64,000 nucleotides of DNA. Source: Antedon bifida. Taxonomy: Eukaryota > Echinodermata > Crinoidea > Comatulida > Antedonidae. The DNA is taken from assembly GCA_963402885.1 (NCBI GenBank), contig OY727098.1, positions 15,362,717-15,426,716 on the forward strand. Direction: 5' to 3'. The notes beneath the pieces are model-generated. The model did not search any database. It was not told where the DNA came from and saw only the letters and a list, made by a program, of their open reading frames with translations. Below, piece after piece: positions 38,001-49,685 of this stretch. The stretch's first letter is position 1; every line of letters begins with the position of its first letter. A program made the translations under genes and the position numbers.

Positions 38001-41000
38001 CAAGTCATAATCAAGCTACAGTAATGTAATTTACAATTAATAATTTATTAATACACCCATTATTTATAGTCAATTCAATTCAATTGTTGTGAAGACACCT
38101 TGTAGTACTGATGTCACTGGTAGATCACATAAACAAAATCAAACGTACAGAAGTAAAAATATAAACAAAGAGAAAAGTACTACTACTTACCTACTAACTA
38201 CTACCCAAAAGGGACAAATTGGCATTCAACTTTTCTAGACCAGAACGTATGATGTGCACGTGGCGTTTGCACAGCAGCTAACCTAACTTGTCCACAGTGA
38301 CAAGTTCAAATCTAGTTTTTATTTGGTTTTATAGGTACATTCGATGATTGGTCAATATTGACATTTGACCCTTAATTGCAAATAATTTTTTTTTCATAAA
38401 ATAGATACCTATAATCATAAAAATGTAATAAAAGACGAAATTGTGCTTTAATATATTGGTTATAATCTGTATATATACTGTATAATACATTGTTGTAATT
38501 GATCAATTTGACTTAATCATAAAAATAACAAAAAAACATATACCGTAATATTCATATCCTAATTTCAGATTACCTTCCAGATTCGTAATCTATGAAAAAT
38601 TCTGGTCTAGAAAAGTTGGATGGCAATTTTTTTCCCCGTAGGGTGGTGATACAATATATTGGAAGAAAAAAACACCCCTTAAAATTAAATTAATTTCACC
38701 TACCTGGGCATTGCGTGGTAAATCACTATACATCAATGGCAAAGTTATCCATTCATTCCAACTAATAAAATGAAATCAATGTAGTCAGGGAGTTATGGTT
38801 ATCAAAAAAGGGAGGCCTTGGCCTTAAACGACTCTGTGTACGACTCTACACATCGATAAACACGCAGTACGCATTGGGCCGTCCAGGCTAGACTCAGCTT
38901 CGCACAAACCACTCGTCATGTGATTTGTTTACCTATTTTAATCAACATTTTAAAAAAAATGACAAATATCTAGTAATTTATTATTTAGTCACTGGTTTAT
39001 TCAACAATATTATTATGGTAATTATAAAAACCGAATAAAATCTAATAAAAAAAATAAGAGAAAATTCAATGATTACCTGACACGATTGAAAGTACCACCA
39101 TGTTTTAAAAAAGTCACATGCTTTTTCAACCCTTCCTTCAATATGTCTCGTGAATTATTTATATGAAACTAAATTTGAAGGCTTCCAATTCGTTAAAAGC
39201 GTTTAACCTTTTTAACATTTTTAATTCGCATCGCTTCTGGGTGGGTTTGTCACGTTTTGGTAAATCATATAAACCACAAATGACCGCAAGACGGCTCACT
39301 ACTTTTTATCCAGTCTAAATGAATGTGTGTACTCTATACAACACATAAATAGGCACAATTTAGACTATTTAAAAGCCTATAATCCATCAGTTCATAGAAT
39401 GATGGCATGCACCAACTTTTTGCGCTCATATTTTTATGTACCTGCAGTGCAGATTTTCTTTGATTAAATATCAGGAAATTTATCTTTTATCACAAAGATT
39501 ACCTATAATTCGTCAAAGCTAGTAAGTTTATCTTAATGTTTTAATCTTTTTATTAACTCATTTAAATATTGTAATACAATCACAATTTATTGATTGCAAT
39601 ATAAAATTGTGAACTTCAACTTTGTATAAATAGAATGTATGATAATTTTGAGGCTTAAATGAATAAATACTTAGATAACACATTTGATTGTTTGCATGTT
39701 TCATGTATAACTCGCCATAACTCGCAAATGGACATATGCCAGTAGGTATCCCAATGAGAAAATTTAAATTAATTTTTTTACTTTTTCTTTCAGTTAACTA
39801 CATAACTTAATGTAATTAGCATTTTGCAATTTAAATGATTGAAATCCGATTACCCGTTCTGAAGTTATGGTGTTTTTTGCAGTTAAAATTGGAAGCATTT
39901 TTAAAAGGTTATAACTTTTACAATAATCAGTTAAAAGTTTTGATTTTTTTTAAACCTATAGATATCACAGAGTTGTACATTTTTTTGGAGTCTCAACGAA
40001 ACCTATTTTTAAAATTATTGGTCCGCAAAGTTGGTCCGAAAGCATTTTGCGCCCATTTTTGCTGGAATTCCCTAAAAAATGAAAAAACTGCAATTTTTCA
40101 ATGATCTGTAACTTTTGAACTACTGTACTAATTCATTTAATTTTTTTTTGTACTTGTTAGAATGTAGTGTATATTTCATTAATAAATATATTTGATATGT
40201 GTAATATGAAAAAAAAATATTTTTTTAATGGTGAAATTTAAAATTATAAAAAAAAAATGAAAAAGTATGTTAAAAACTGTGTGTACTGTTTCCTTTCTTT
40301 CACACTAATTTTAGGTAAGTATGATTATTATATTATTTTAATATACTTTATATTCATAATTTCAATCAATGAATACGTAAAACAAGATTTTAGGGCCGTA
40401 TGATTATGACACCAAATCCAAGCCGGGCTAAGATGCTCTCTTTAATAGGCAAACACACAATGGGTCAAAATAAACTCATTTAAAATAATCAATGTTAATT
40501 AAAACAATTAATTGTTTACATGAATAGTATATATAACATTATAAAAATGGTTTTCTTTTCGTATTTCTAACCGTAAGTACGTTATTAAATTGAAATACGG
40601 GGCTAAAGTTTAGGCCAAGTAACGGCTTACTCGCGATCAGCAGTCGCTCCCGTAAAAGTATTTGGGTCGCCGTATACAGAGTCAAATGTAACGTTGGTAA
40701 ATTAGCTTAATAAATTTCTTCGGTACATTTAAACCTAACGCATTTGCATTGTATACTTGCATAATAAATCTTCCGCACATTACACCAATTTTAAGTTGTT
40801 AAATTAATGCGTAAAACCAGATATTCTACGACGGAAAAGGACATGTCAATCTCCGACATCGCTGTTGTCACACATCGAGGAAAGGAAAACTAAACAACGT
40901 GTTCAAAATATGGAACGTACCATTCGCTGATAGGGTGCAATAATGTATTAAACGGAAAACGTCACAACAAACTAGCGCGTATTTCACAGTACAATATTTT

Positions 41001-43076
41001 ACTCACTACAATATTCACCGGATTATAATGGTTGAATCTTTAAAATTCTGAACGGGATTTACGCCTCATGCACCATTTTAAAATGTAGTTCGCACAATTA
41101 CCATGCACAATACGTTTGTAATCTATGTTTTATCGATTTCAATGTAGATTTAGCTATAATTTAATACCAAAATCCATAATATTTTTCCATAAACGGTGAT
41201 TCAAAATTGGATTTTTGTCACAAAAATTGACTTTTCGTTACTAAAAATCTATTTATAAAAGACGATTTTCATATCAAATTAAAGCTCATTTAAAGCCTGA
41301 TAACATACAACAAAAATTAATCCGCTAGCTTCAATGGTAATCGTGCGATCGTGTTTTGAAAACTGATGGGGATTTTCCGATGAGGTTTTCAACTCGCGGA
41401 AATCGGCTCGACGGGATTTTAGAACCGTTTTAAAATCGCATTTTCTCGGCGACTACTTCATTAATTTTAATTGTAAACACACTTATACATAGATTAAAAC
41501 AAGTACTTTCAAACAATATAAATTTTGTAAGTATTAATTAAGAGTGAATACGATTTATTTACCATCAAAGTCATACTACTTATTCGAATTTTGTTAATAT
41601 TTCAAAAGTGATACCCCTCTGTGCGCTTTCATTGGGATACCTAATGCCAGTTATTAATATTATTTATTATCTGGAGCTTGTCTTCTGTATACAGTATAAT
41701 TATTATCGGGATAATGATACCCTAGGACTTTGCCCAGGGATATGCCTGTATGTGAATCTGAATATAAATTCGGGGGTGGGATTATACCCAAGGTAAGACT
41801 ATACATGACTACAGTATTAGAGAAAAACTTGTTAAAAACTATAAAAGCATGGATGAGAGATTAACTTACTTCCATCTAGTTACAAAAGCCCTGTAAGATG
41901 TACTTGTGGGTAGGGCAAGTGGTTTTCCATCGGCAAACACTTGGCAAGTAACATACAGGTCAGAACAACCTTCTTCATAAGCACCTGAGAATTGTAACTG
42001 CGGATCTTCTATCAATGATTTGTAGTTTAGGTTCTCTCGTTTACCTTCCAATGTACCTCTGCAAAAATAAACAAATTTTATTTTGTATTATAGAGTGATC
42101 TGTGCTCGTATATATTTATGTTGTGCAAAAGTGACGAGACTTTTAAAGTGGCAGTCCACATTTTCGAAATTCTATATCTGATCTGTTTTGTTGCTTTATT
42201 ATTTAATCATTGCGCATAACAGTAACATTGCATTATCCCTTTTCGTGGAATGCTCACTTGAAGTAGAAGACGCCTGACAAAATGATTGAAATCTACTACA
42301 GAAGGTATGAATAACAAAATTCAGTTTTTTCTATGCTTCGTACGAGTTGTGCCAGAAGTACATGTACAAAACGCAAACAAATTTGAAAATTTTGAAATGC
42401 CTAAAATGTATGCGTAATTGACATTTGAAATTTAAAATACGCCTACTTGCATATTTTTTTGTGTAGCACGCTCTTTTTTTTTTACATCGATATTTCACTG
42501 TAAAATGTGCAATTACATTTTTTTAAATATAAGAAAAAGTTAAGTATTTTGTTGCTCCTAGCCTATACTTTACATGCATTTTTAACGGAGATAAGTTTGA
42601 CACAATTTGACATGTGGCTTTAATTGATTAAAAATAGTTAAAAATAAATAAATTATCGATTGTTTAGTTCAAACACCTTTGAAAACTTGATCAAAACCGA
42701 AAAAACTGTATAACATTATAATTAACCACCAGGTAATAATTGGTTTTGTCACTTTTGTCTAAATGTGGGACGATTCGGCCCGCAGAGTGGGACGTTTTTG
42801 GGCCGAAACGTCCCACTAAAAGTGGGCCAAATAGTCCCGGGCCGAATCGTCTCAGGGCCGAATCGTCCTGGAACCGTCTACTAGGCCTAGGCTAGCTAGC
42901 CTCTAGAGGTAGGCCTGCCTAGGCCTCCTAGCCTAGGCCTAGCTAGGCCTATATTTTATACATAATTAAACAATAATAATGCAATAACAGTATATTTGAC
43001 CTTACATCTTCAACTGAATGTTTAGGCTGACATCACAACTATAAACATAGAAAAATCTGTCTACTCCATCGATCAT
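23080..43076 (-). CDS. PIK3C3: PIK3C3 / VPS34, class III phosphatidylinositol 3-kinase (18 coding exons)
   Basis: Makes PI3P from phosphatidylinositol on endosomes and autophagosome precursors, in complex with VPS15 and Beclin 1. Exons, first to last: 43006-43076, 41870-42058, 38704-38761, 37837-37922, 36853-37063, 35434-35529, 33139-33210, 32801-32905, 31388-31666, 30931-31052, 29796-29886, 29486-29662, 27711-27827, 25967-26233, 25038-25507, 24000-24090, 23729-23854, 23080-23094. They sum to 2643 nt, 880 aa plus stop, close to the human 887, with every junction in phase and GT-AG. C2 ([18 protein letters not shown]), helical ([12 protein letters not shown]) and kinase domains are all present. 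Start [15 protein letters not shown] aligns with human MGEAEKFHYIYSCD. The C-terminus YWRR comes from a 15-nt last exon. The Ser-rich linker is shorter than in vertebrates. Introns are full of repeats. Confidence 0.97.
25038..25507 (-). CDS. PIK3C3: PIK3C3 exon 15: catalytic core
   Basis: 470-nt exon carrying the catalytic loop GVGDRHLDN and activation loop [18 protein letters not shown], followed by [14 protein letters not shown]. The preceding exon 25967-26233 supplies the phosphate-binding loop region (FKSALMP) and the ATP-contacting lysine in [12 protein letters not shown]. All residues expected for lipid-kinase activity are intact, so the gene looks functional. Confidence 0.97.
25900..25966 (-). 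repeat. Tandem duplication of the PIK3C3 exon 14 tail into its intron
   Basis: A copy of the last ~55 nt of exon 14 (GATGATTTG...ACTCAT, minus strand) with a 74-bp offset, directly downstream of the true donor. Only a few substitutions separate the two copies. The duplicate ends ACTCATAGTTTAG rather than ACTCATGGATAAGGTAAG, so it lacks the donor. Confidence 0.85.
26234..26790 (+). pseudogene. Possible LINE endonuclease fragment in PIK3C3 intron 13
   Basis: + strand frames broken by stops include the string [18 protein letters not shown], which resembles the conserved middle of CR1/L2-type endonuclease domains. No intact ORF. It is antisense to PIK3C3. The assignment is tentative. Confidence 0.35.
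28408..29040. repeat. 20-bp minisatellite, about 31 copies, in PIK3C3 intron 12
   Basis: Perfect 20-bp period TTATCTTTTATTYTACTTGC. Copies differ almost only at two or three pyrimidine positions (TTTTAC, TTCTAC, TCCTAC, TTTCAC). Much of the order follows TCT-TTT-TTT-CCT, an approximate 80-bp higher-order unit. Long open frames across it reflect only a 60-bp triple-unit period free of stops. Confidence 0.95.
30140..30600 (-). repeat. LINE 3'-end fragment in PIK3C3 intron 11 (probable)
   Basis: TTACTTTACTTTACTTTAAC followed by TTTATTTCGTCCACATGG is the reverse complement of a 3' end reading CCATGTGGACGAAATAAA, a common LINE tail. The remainder up to about 30600 is unremarkable AT-rich DNA ending in ATTATTATTATC. 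Confidence 0.5.
36530..36780 (+). other. Possible small TATA-driven transcription unit inside PIK3C3 intron 5
   Basis: GC-richer island with TATATAAATA at 36530-36539, an ATG in good context (GACATGG) at 36564, a 42-codon frame to TGA at 36690-36692 ([18 protein letters not shown] at the start, four Cys in all), a CCTCAG-A-CTGAGG hairpin at about 36744-36756 and AATAAA at 36775-36780. It runs opposite to PIK3C3. Each part is short enough to arise by chance, and no family is recognised; a structured non-coding RNA is equally possible. Confidence 0.25.
38216..38627. mobile_element. MITE with ~25-bp inverted termini in PIK3C3 intron 3
   Basis: Ends TGGCATTCAACTTTTCTAGA and its near-perfect reverse complement TCTAGAAAAGTTGGATGGCA. 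Just inside the left end, ACGTATGATGTGCACGTGGC through GTGACAAGTTCAAATCTA matches 59408-59480 and the inverse of 21945-21965, so it shares internal sequence with the dispersed repeat family. Confidence 0.8.
42330..42480 (-). repeat. Dispersed repeat, partial copy 3 (inverted), PIK3C3 intron 1
   Basis: Reverse complement of 2485-2690: both contain TTTCAAAATTTTCAAATTTG, CGTACGA around the centre and GCGTGCTAC at the end. Confidence 0.75.
42765..42872. repeat. GGGCCGAATCGTCC direct and inverted repeats
   Basis: GTGGGACGATTCGGCCC faces GGGCCGAAACGTCCCAC, then GGGCCGAATCGTCTC and GGGCCGAATCGTCC repeat directly. The result is a small GC-rich hairpin cluster in PIK3C3 intron 1. Possibly a MITE end; not identified. 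Confidence 0.7.
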
Positions 43077-43260
43077 CTTTTGTTTTGGTGGTAGGCCTAG
43101 GCCTAGTCCTCCTCTCTCTTCGATTGATATTGCATTCAAAACAACAACACGCAGGGAAGAAGTACAGGGTTAAAAGGTCAAACTGGGCGACGCCATTTCA
43201 CGTCACAGCATGGAGCAGCGCCCTCTCCAAACTAGTCAAAAAGTCAAAATAAGAAGGATC
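43077..43260 (-). promoter_or_regulatory. Probable PIK3C3 5' UTR and promoter region
   Basis: GC-richer stretch directly upstream of the start codon. On the minus strand it contains TGACGTGA (CRE-like) next to AAATGGCG (YY1-like) near 43192-43207. No TATA box seen. Inferred from position and composition. Confidence 0.4.
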
Positions 43261-43970
43261 TCGCACAGAGCATTGAATTTAATGCAATATAACTTTGTAG
43301 CACACGTCTACAATTTAAAACCATAGCCAATTGTTTAAAGTATAGAAATAAACTAGGCCTACATAAAGTAAATTGTAAGAAGTAAAGGATGGCGGTAGGC
43401 ATATTTAGGCTTATTTTAGAGCCATATAAAAAGTGTCCGTATTTTGATTTTACAAAAATTTAAAAATGTTAGGTACGTGTGAATACAACTTACAGAGATC
43501 TTTTTTTTTGCATTTAAATATGTTGCTATGTGTTTTTTATCTATAATATTTGTCTATTGTTTATTATCTAAATGTATGAATAAATAATAATCATTTTCCT
43601 GTATTATATTTAAACTTTTACACTTCCCCATTGTATAATATTGCTGTTTTACTTAATCGCCAGTTTCAAAATGTTTTTCTAATGTATAGACAAATCATTA
43701 TCAGTATCAGAATATTTAGTGTGGTTGGTGAAGCGACAGCACTATGTAAAGAAAATTGTAAAAAGAAAAATAAATATTTCATTAACCAACGTATGAACCA
43801 CTAAACAAAAAAATCCTGCCGCAACATATCGTATTGACGCGCGCAACATAATTAAAATACTCTTCTATTTATCTATTTTGCATCCCCTCTTACAATCGAG
43901 AATCATTATGATGAACGTAAAGCAGAAACGGTGTTGAACACGTCGGTTCCCACTTGTGATGACACGAGGT
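43261..43970. other. Intergenic, no feature recognised
   Basis: AT-rich DNA with one TAGGCCTA motif at about 43354. No coding signal. Confidence 0.4.
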
Positions 43971-43975
43971 TATTA

Positions 43976-44080
43976 GTCGCGTGGACGCGACTCACTATGT
44001 CGGTCTGTCTGTCTGTCGGTCCGGTATCACTATGCGTTTTAGCACGCGACTTATGGCTGTTGGCCTTGTTTCCTTACGGC
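43976..44080 (+). mobile_element. Solo end of the GTCGCG-type MITE
   Basis: About 100 bp from GTCGCGTGGACGCGACT to TTGGCCTTGTTTCC match the left end of the element at 4851, including GCACGCGACTTATGGCTGTT. There is no matching right end nearby. Confidence 0.8.
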
Positions 44081-46630
44081 GCACTTTGCCGCCGATCTGA
44101 AAACCAATTTCAGCTCATAAAATATTTCCCGGGCTAAATTTCATTACAATTTGTTTTGTTTTTCTGGCCTATTTAATTTTAGTGCGTTGGGCTCTTATCA
44201 GTTGATCTCAATCTGCTCCCTAACACAGTGGTAGTTAATGAACCATGTTGGGTCGTTCCACTTTACTAGGATGTAACTTTCAGACAGTTAACAAAAGTTT
44301 TTAATAAAAGAAAACAAAACAATACAATAGGTACAAAAGAACAATGTTAGAGTGCTAAGAAGTATTTATTAGGAGACTACTCCCCTTAAAATAACTATGG
44401 TACATTAACAATAAGTATTGTGTAGAAGAAAAAAAAGCCCAAAAGGGGGGAGGGTGACACAGAAGGTAATATTAGAATATCATACTGAACTACGCCCGGT
44501 AGTCCATAGGCATAGTGCGTACACTTAATCTGTTAAATATATTATATTTAAATTATTTTTATTTTTGTAGCAATCTTCAAATATTGCACAAACAAATAAA
44601 AGTAATAATAATTTTAGTAGAACCAATGGTATACCAACTCCCTGTGTATACAATTCATTGAAAAATCACCAAAACAAATTTAAAGTGCAGTATAACGGTA
44701 TGTAGATCTAACTAGTACAATATGAATATATTATATATTACATAGAGATACTAATAATATAATATTAATTTGGCATTAGAAAACAGAAATGGAAACCATA
44801 TAGGTCAAATTCAACGTTTTTTGCTACAATCCTTTTCCTATTAGTAAAATGGACGAGTCCGCCAATACGGCAAAACCACGCTGGTGGTTTTCAAATAAAC
44901 CAAGTGTTTTAAAACTACTTATATAAAAAATCCTGTTCCCTTATCTTAAATACATTTACATATTACAAATAAGGGATAATAACTCTTAACTTTCGTAAAA
45001 AAATAAAGCGTTTTGGATAAGTAGTTTTTCAGCAACTGTAATTTTAGTTTTAACGTTACGTTCTGACTGCTCAGGAAAGGTTGGGCGACTTCGAAAATTT
45101 TCACCTATCCTTTAACACTAGTCGGTCACTGACAAACCAAAACACTGCTTCAAAAAAGGGGCTGTGCCGACGAAGTATCTGAACCAATCACATTTTACTT
45201 TAGGTCATTAGAAAGCTTGATTGATTAGCTATATCATTGGATAACTAGGTCAAACGTTATGAACGTTTTTGTAAAGATCTCAACAAATTGGCAAAACAAG
45301 CCTATTCATTAACACAGGGCAATTTTCAAATCGTCTAACTTAAAAAATCAATGCCGACGACGTTTTAAGTTTTTTTAAATTAAAAATAACATGACATCGT
45401 AGGTACTTAATTAGGCATTACAATGTCGAAACAGCCATAAAAATCGGTCAATTAATAACAAAGTTACATTGAAAAAACCTCCAAAAAATAGCTGTTTTTC
45501 GGTGATTTCGTGCCGTTTAGCGGAAATCGCCCGGATTTTTGGGTACATAAAACAAATTGTAATGGACAGTTCGTTCCAATAGCTTACCGTGAACTAACGG
45601 AACTTTATTTTATACCTTTTTATTGTCAAAATCAAAAATAATACTGTATTCAAATTACGATTTGACAAAAGGCTCAGAATACTGTAGAACGAGCGATATG
45701 CATCACCGTATTCTGAACATTTTGCTTGATCGTTAACCCTTTATAGGCCTATTCTGTTATATTTGTTTGTGTAGTGTCAATTCTATATTTAAATAGTCAT
45801 TACACAACCGGTAACCTGTTTCTTCAGTTTGTTAAAATTGTTATTTTCTTTTGTTGGAGACTCATGGCAGGGATATGCAAACATTTAGAAGCGGTACGTC
45901 GACACTCTGTTGAAAATCGGGAGACTGTTGAATAGTTCGTCTCATCCACAAGCATGTGAGATAGAAGGTTGGGGATAGAGTGGTTAAGCCTGATACAAGT
46001 TCACCGTCACTTAATAAAGATTTATATAGAGTATCTTTTTTTTAAATTACCACGGGCAATGCTTGAAAACAAAAGTCAGTTTCTTTTTTTTTACTTTGAT
46101 GATGAGGACAATTGTAAACGTAATACCGATGCGATATGAATAAACACCCGTTTTAATCTTGAAAAATAAATTAAACGTGAACACACTATCGTCACTAATC
46201 ACATTGCAACCGTAACAATCTTTGTTTCGAATGGCTTTTGTCTTTGTGAACGTTGACATAATGGCATAATTAAATGTTATTCGGAATATGGAAGCCGTGA
46301 AACAGATGATATGTCGCAGGAACTTCGATCGATTTATAACAACAATTTGCAGAACGCTGATGCCTATATCGTTCGTTCTTTTTAGCTTTTTGTCAAATCA
46401 TAATTTGAATATATTCTGTCAAATTTGGCCCGGAAAATATTTTAAGAGCTGTAATTACTTAAGTTAAGTACTGTAAAAGAAATTGCTCATTATAAAATAA
46501 TTTCCAAACTATTGTAATATAATGTTGTTATGAGGTTTCTGACTTGTAAGGAAGACTCTACTCGCTTGACTGTCGTAACACATATATTGTTTATTCAGTA
46601 TAATACTTGATACAATAATAATGATGCAGC
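44081..46630. other. Intergenic, no gene seen
   Basis: AT-rich sequence with short CpG-bearing patches. 41160-41460 and 45360-45560 share a loosely similar style (ATAAAAATCGGTC, GGAAATCGGC words) that suggests old repeats, but I could not define boundaries. Confidence 0.35.
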
Positions 46631-46669
46631 TAACTAACTGACTAAGGAACAGAGGATCAGTGATGCTGT

Positions 46670-46775
46670 CGGTGAGGTGTGAGGTGTGTGCTCTGTAAAG
46701 TGGCTGTAAGGTGTGTGTTCCGTGAAGTGGCTGTAAGGTGTGTGTTCCGTGAAGTGGCTGTAAGGTGTGTCTGGG
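46670..46775. repeat. 27-bp tandem repeat, about 4 copies
   Basis: AAGGTGTGTGTTCCGTGAAG plus TGGCTGT repeated. The period is a multiple of three, which gives the minus-strand pseudo-peptide HTPYSHFTE. Confidence 0.85.
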
Positions 46776-47359
46776 CTCTTCTGAAACTTGGGGGTATATT
46801 GGCTTCGGTTCATTTGCATATGTCACTACGTCATCTGTGAGGGCAACGATTGGTCCTAAGTTGGTCCAGGGGTGTTTAGGTGGGAGTGATTAACGGTATA
46901 ATAAGGTATTTCAATGATGGATGACACTGTCAAATCTACATGTACTTAAATAGTGTCAATCTCTCCTGGTTTAACGATGGGATAGGTCAACTGTTAAGCA
47001 AAGTGTTTTCTTTAGGGATTCTATTATAAACTAAATGGACTTTTAAAACATCTGGACAAACTCTCCTCTGGACTTTCTGGGTCAAGTTTGTGAACTTAAT
47101 TGAATTCTGATACAAAGGTTGATTTCTTAATTATAAAAGTATATCATTACATTACACTATAGAGGGCGCTATAATATTTTAACAAAATATATCAGACCAT
47201 AGAGGGCGCTAGTAAAGTATAAATGTAGTGGTGGTATTTATACTAGTAAACATGTTAGGCAAAAAGTAAAATACGATGCCAACAAAGGTTAGGCCTATTA
47301 TAGGATAATAATAATTCCTAATGTTCTACCACACCACCGCCATAACATAAAAAAGACGA

Positions 47360-47480
47360 TAATAAATCACTGACTTCTACGCCATCATTGGTCGTGTGAC
47401 GAGTATGCCAATTATGATTGGCCCACGTCGTACAAATTCCGAAAAGATGACGTAATTTCGCTAACAAAAAAATGAGACTG
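47360..47480 (+). promoter_or_regulatory. Probable CCPG1 promoter with ERSE-II element
   Basis: ATTGGCCCACG at 47417-47427 fits the ER-stress element II consensus ATTGGNCCACG exactly. A second inverted CCAAT box (ATTGGTC, near 47389) and TGACGTAA (47448-47455, ATF/CREB-like) are close by. The stretch is richer in CpG than its surroundings. It is 2.2 kb upstream of the CCPG1 start codon; a good acceptor (CTTTTCTTAATAG) at about 49624 implies an upstream non-coding exon. That the promoter serves CCPG1 is inferred. Confidence 0.5.
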
Positions 47481-49220
47481 AGAGCAAAATAAATAATGTC
47501 AATATTATTATTATTGACGACGATATTACAATGATCGAGAAGAAGCCACTGAAAATATAATTAATTATATTCTATCTAAGTATTGTAGGTATAGGCCTAT
47601 GAACACATATTTTAAGGTTGGTGCCGTTTTGATGACTTAAATATGATTTGTGGTGAATTTACGTTGATTTATTTTCCACTAGGCTAGCTAGTAAGCCTAG
47701 GCTAAAGCTTAAAAAGGGGCCTAGCTAGGCTAGATAGAGGGGCGTCTCCTAGTAGGACTAGCTAGGCTAGGGACCTGATAGGCCATAGGCATAGGCTCTT
47801 ACCTAGGCTATTTTATATGCAACATATTACGTAAGAAAAATTTATTATTAATAAACAAAAACCTTCAGTTTACTATTAAACATGTAACATACAGTGAACA
47901 TTTATGATTAATATGCCCAGAAAGGCAATCCCATCATTATCTATTATAAAATCGCAAATATTTTGTAAAAATTAAGACATTATTCGATCAATTAATTAGG
48001 CTATCGCTCTCTGTAGATAGCCTATTGTTATTTTCAAAAATGTCACAATGATTTATGTAGTCAACTTTAATTAGCACCCTGGCTGGGAATTACTTACCCC
48101 TTAGAAATATTAACCTTTGATTTGGACTCATTTGAACAAACACAATGTGTTTTTTGTAGTAACATTAGGGGTATTTACATAAGGATAGATACAAAAAGGA
48201 GCAATTTTTAAATATATTCTTTATCCACTCAGTAACGAAATATTTTTTTCATGTTTTATAGGGCAAATAATATATCACTTGATACAGTAAAACATTTGCG
48301 ATTTAATACTTTGTTAAAACTGTCACTGTCAGTCGATTAAAATAGTAAATGTAACGATACACAACTATAACGTTTATATTTTTTGTAATTATTAATTAAT
48401 ACAGCCAGTAATAAAGTTTATTTGTTATTTATTATGTATTTATTATGTGTTTATAAGCTAACAGTAAGGCCTACCCACACTCACAGTAATAAAGTTTATT
48501 TGTATATGTGTTTATCTAACAGTACCCACACTCATCACAGTAAGAAATTTGCGATTCAAATGGCGACCAAGTGATTAATACGTATTTACAGTATTGTACT
48601 ATATCTAAAGGTTTTAAGTTTCTCCAAGGGCCCATAAATCTACTTCAGGGAATTATAGGATGGAATGTTCCATTCATCACAAATCAATACATTTGTATAA
48701 ACGTATATTAAATCTATCTAAATAGTATTTTTTAAAGAAAATCAACCGAAAGTACGAACCAACTTTATATACCATCGGGTAAACATTCTAGAAGTAAGGC
48801 GCGATTTACCAAATTTTGCCCTTACGTAAATTTATATATAGATAATACGATAAACATACATTATAATGTATACGACATTGAGCACGACCAACAGAAAACG
48901 CAATCAATATCAAACGCAACCGATCATATGATTAAAACAGTGTATTAGCGACGCTTCATAAAGGTTTAAATACCATATCGAAATAAATCGATCATAGGAG
49001 GTAGCCTAACTAAGCATACTGTATTAACTTCTTTGTCTAACTAGTTTGGTAAGATATTTTCCTTTGTTAGCAACAAAAAATAAATAAAAAACAATATTTG
49101 AATTTAAAACTATTTTAACGTTAGGCCTGTACACAGTTTTTTGTTGCATTTACAGTATGACACATTTCGAAAAATGTTGCAAAAGGTAAAAGTGAAAAGT
49201 TATATGGACAAACACAAACA
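47481..49220. other. Probable 5' intron of CCPG1-like gene, repeat-poor
   Basis: AT-rich, with TAGGCCTA-type words at 47670-47800 and no coding signal. The donor of the supposed non-coding first exon was not located. Confidence 0.35.
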
Positions 49221-49227
49221 GCATGTA

Positions 49228-49403
49228 AAATCTCGACAACCACTCACTGGTCATCGAGGTAATTTTCAAAATGTGTTTAATCAAGGCAGAAATTATGTTT
49301 AACCATGCTAAATCAAAATCTCGACAACCACTCACTGGTCATCGAGGTAATTTTCAAAATGTGTTTAATCAAGCCAGAAATTATGTTTAACCATGCTAAA
49401 TCA
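49228..49403. repeat. 88-bp direct tandem duplication
   Basis: AATCTCGACAACCACTCACT at about 49228 recurs at about 49316, and the two 88-bp units are nearly identical (one G/C change seen). Confidence 0.9.
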
Positions 49404-49664
49404 ATTTCTGAAGTAAAATTCTCTGGACCTCACTCAAAGTGCATACGAAAGTTGATGCGCAACAACTACATATTGTGTTAAATTATTAATCAGGCCCGTA
49501 ACAGTAACTTTCCCACATTTTTAACAAATAACAATGCATCCCACTTAAAATTTCTATGAATTTGCAAAATTTGCTCAAATCATATATTTGTTAAACTTTT
49601 TATTATAATCGCTTTTCTTAATAGTTGCTTGAAAATATATCTGGATGTAAAAGCTGAGATTTCC

Positions 49665-49685
49665 TATGGCCAGTGATCATGGCTG
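49665..49685 (+). other. Upstream ORF overlapping the CCPG1-like start
   Basis: ATG at 49665 in weak context opens a six-codon frame (MASDHG) ending in TGA at 49683-49685, overlapping the main ATG at 49679-49681, which has A at -3 and G at +4. Such an arrangement could tune translation under stress; effect inferred. Confidence 0.6.

Noticed and set aside
39077..39168. 92-nt exon-like stretch in PIK3C3 intron 2 with good AG and GT borders
   Set aside because: Including it would put a stop in the PIK3C3 frame; no recognised protein family.
43931..44137. Short + strand ORF with many Cys and Ser
   Set aside because: It reads across the solo MITE end; no coding evidence.
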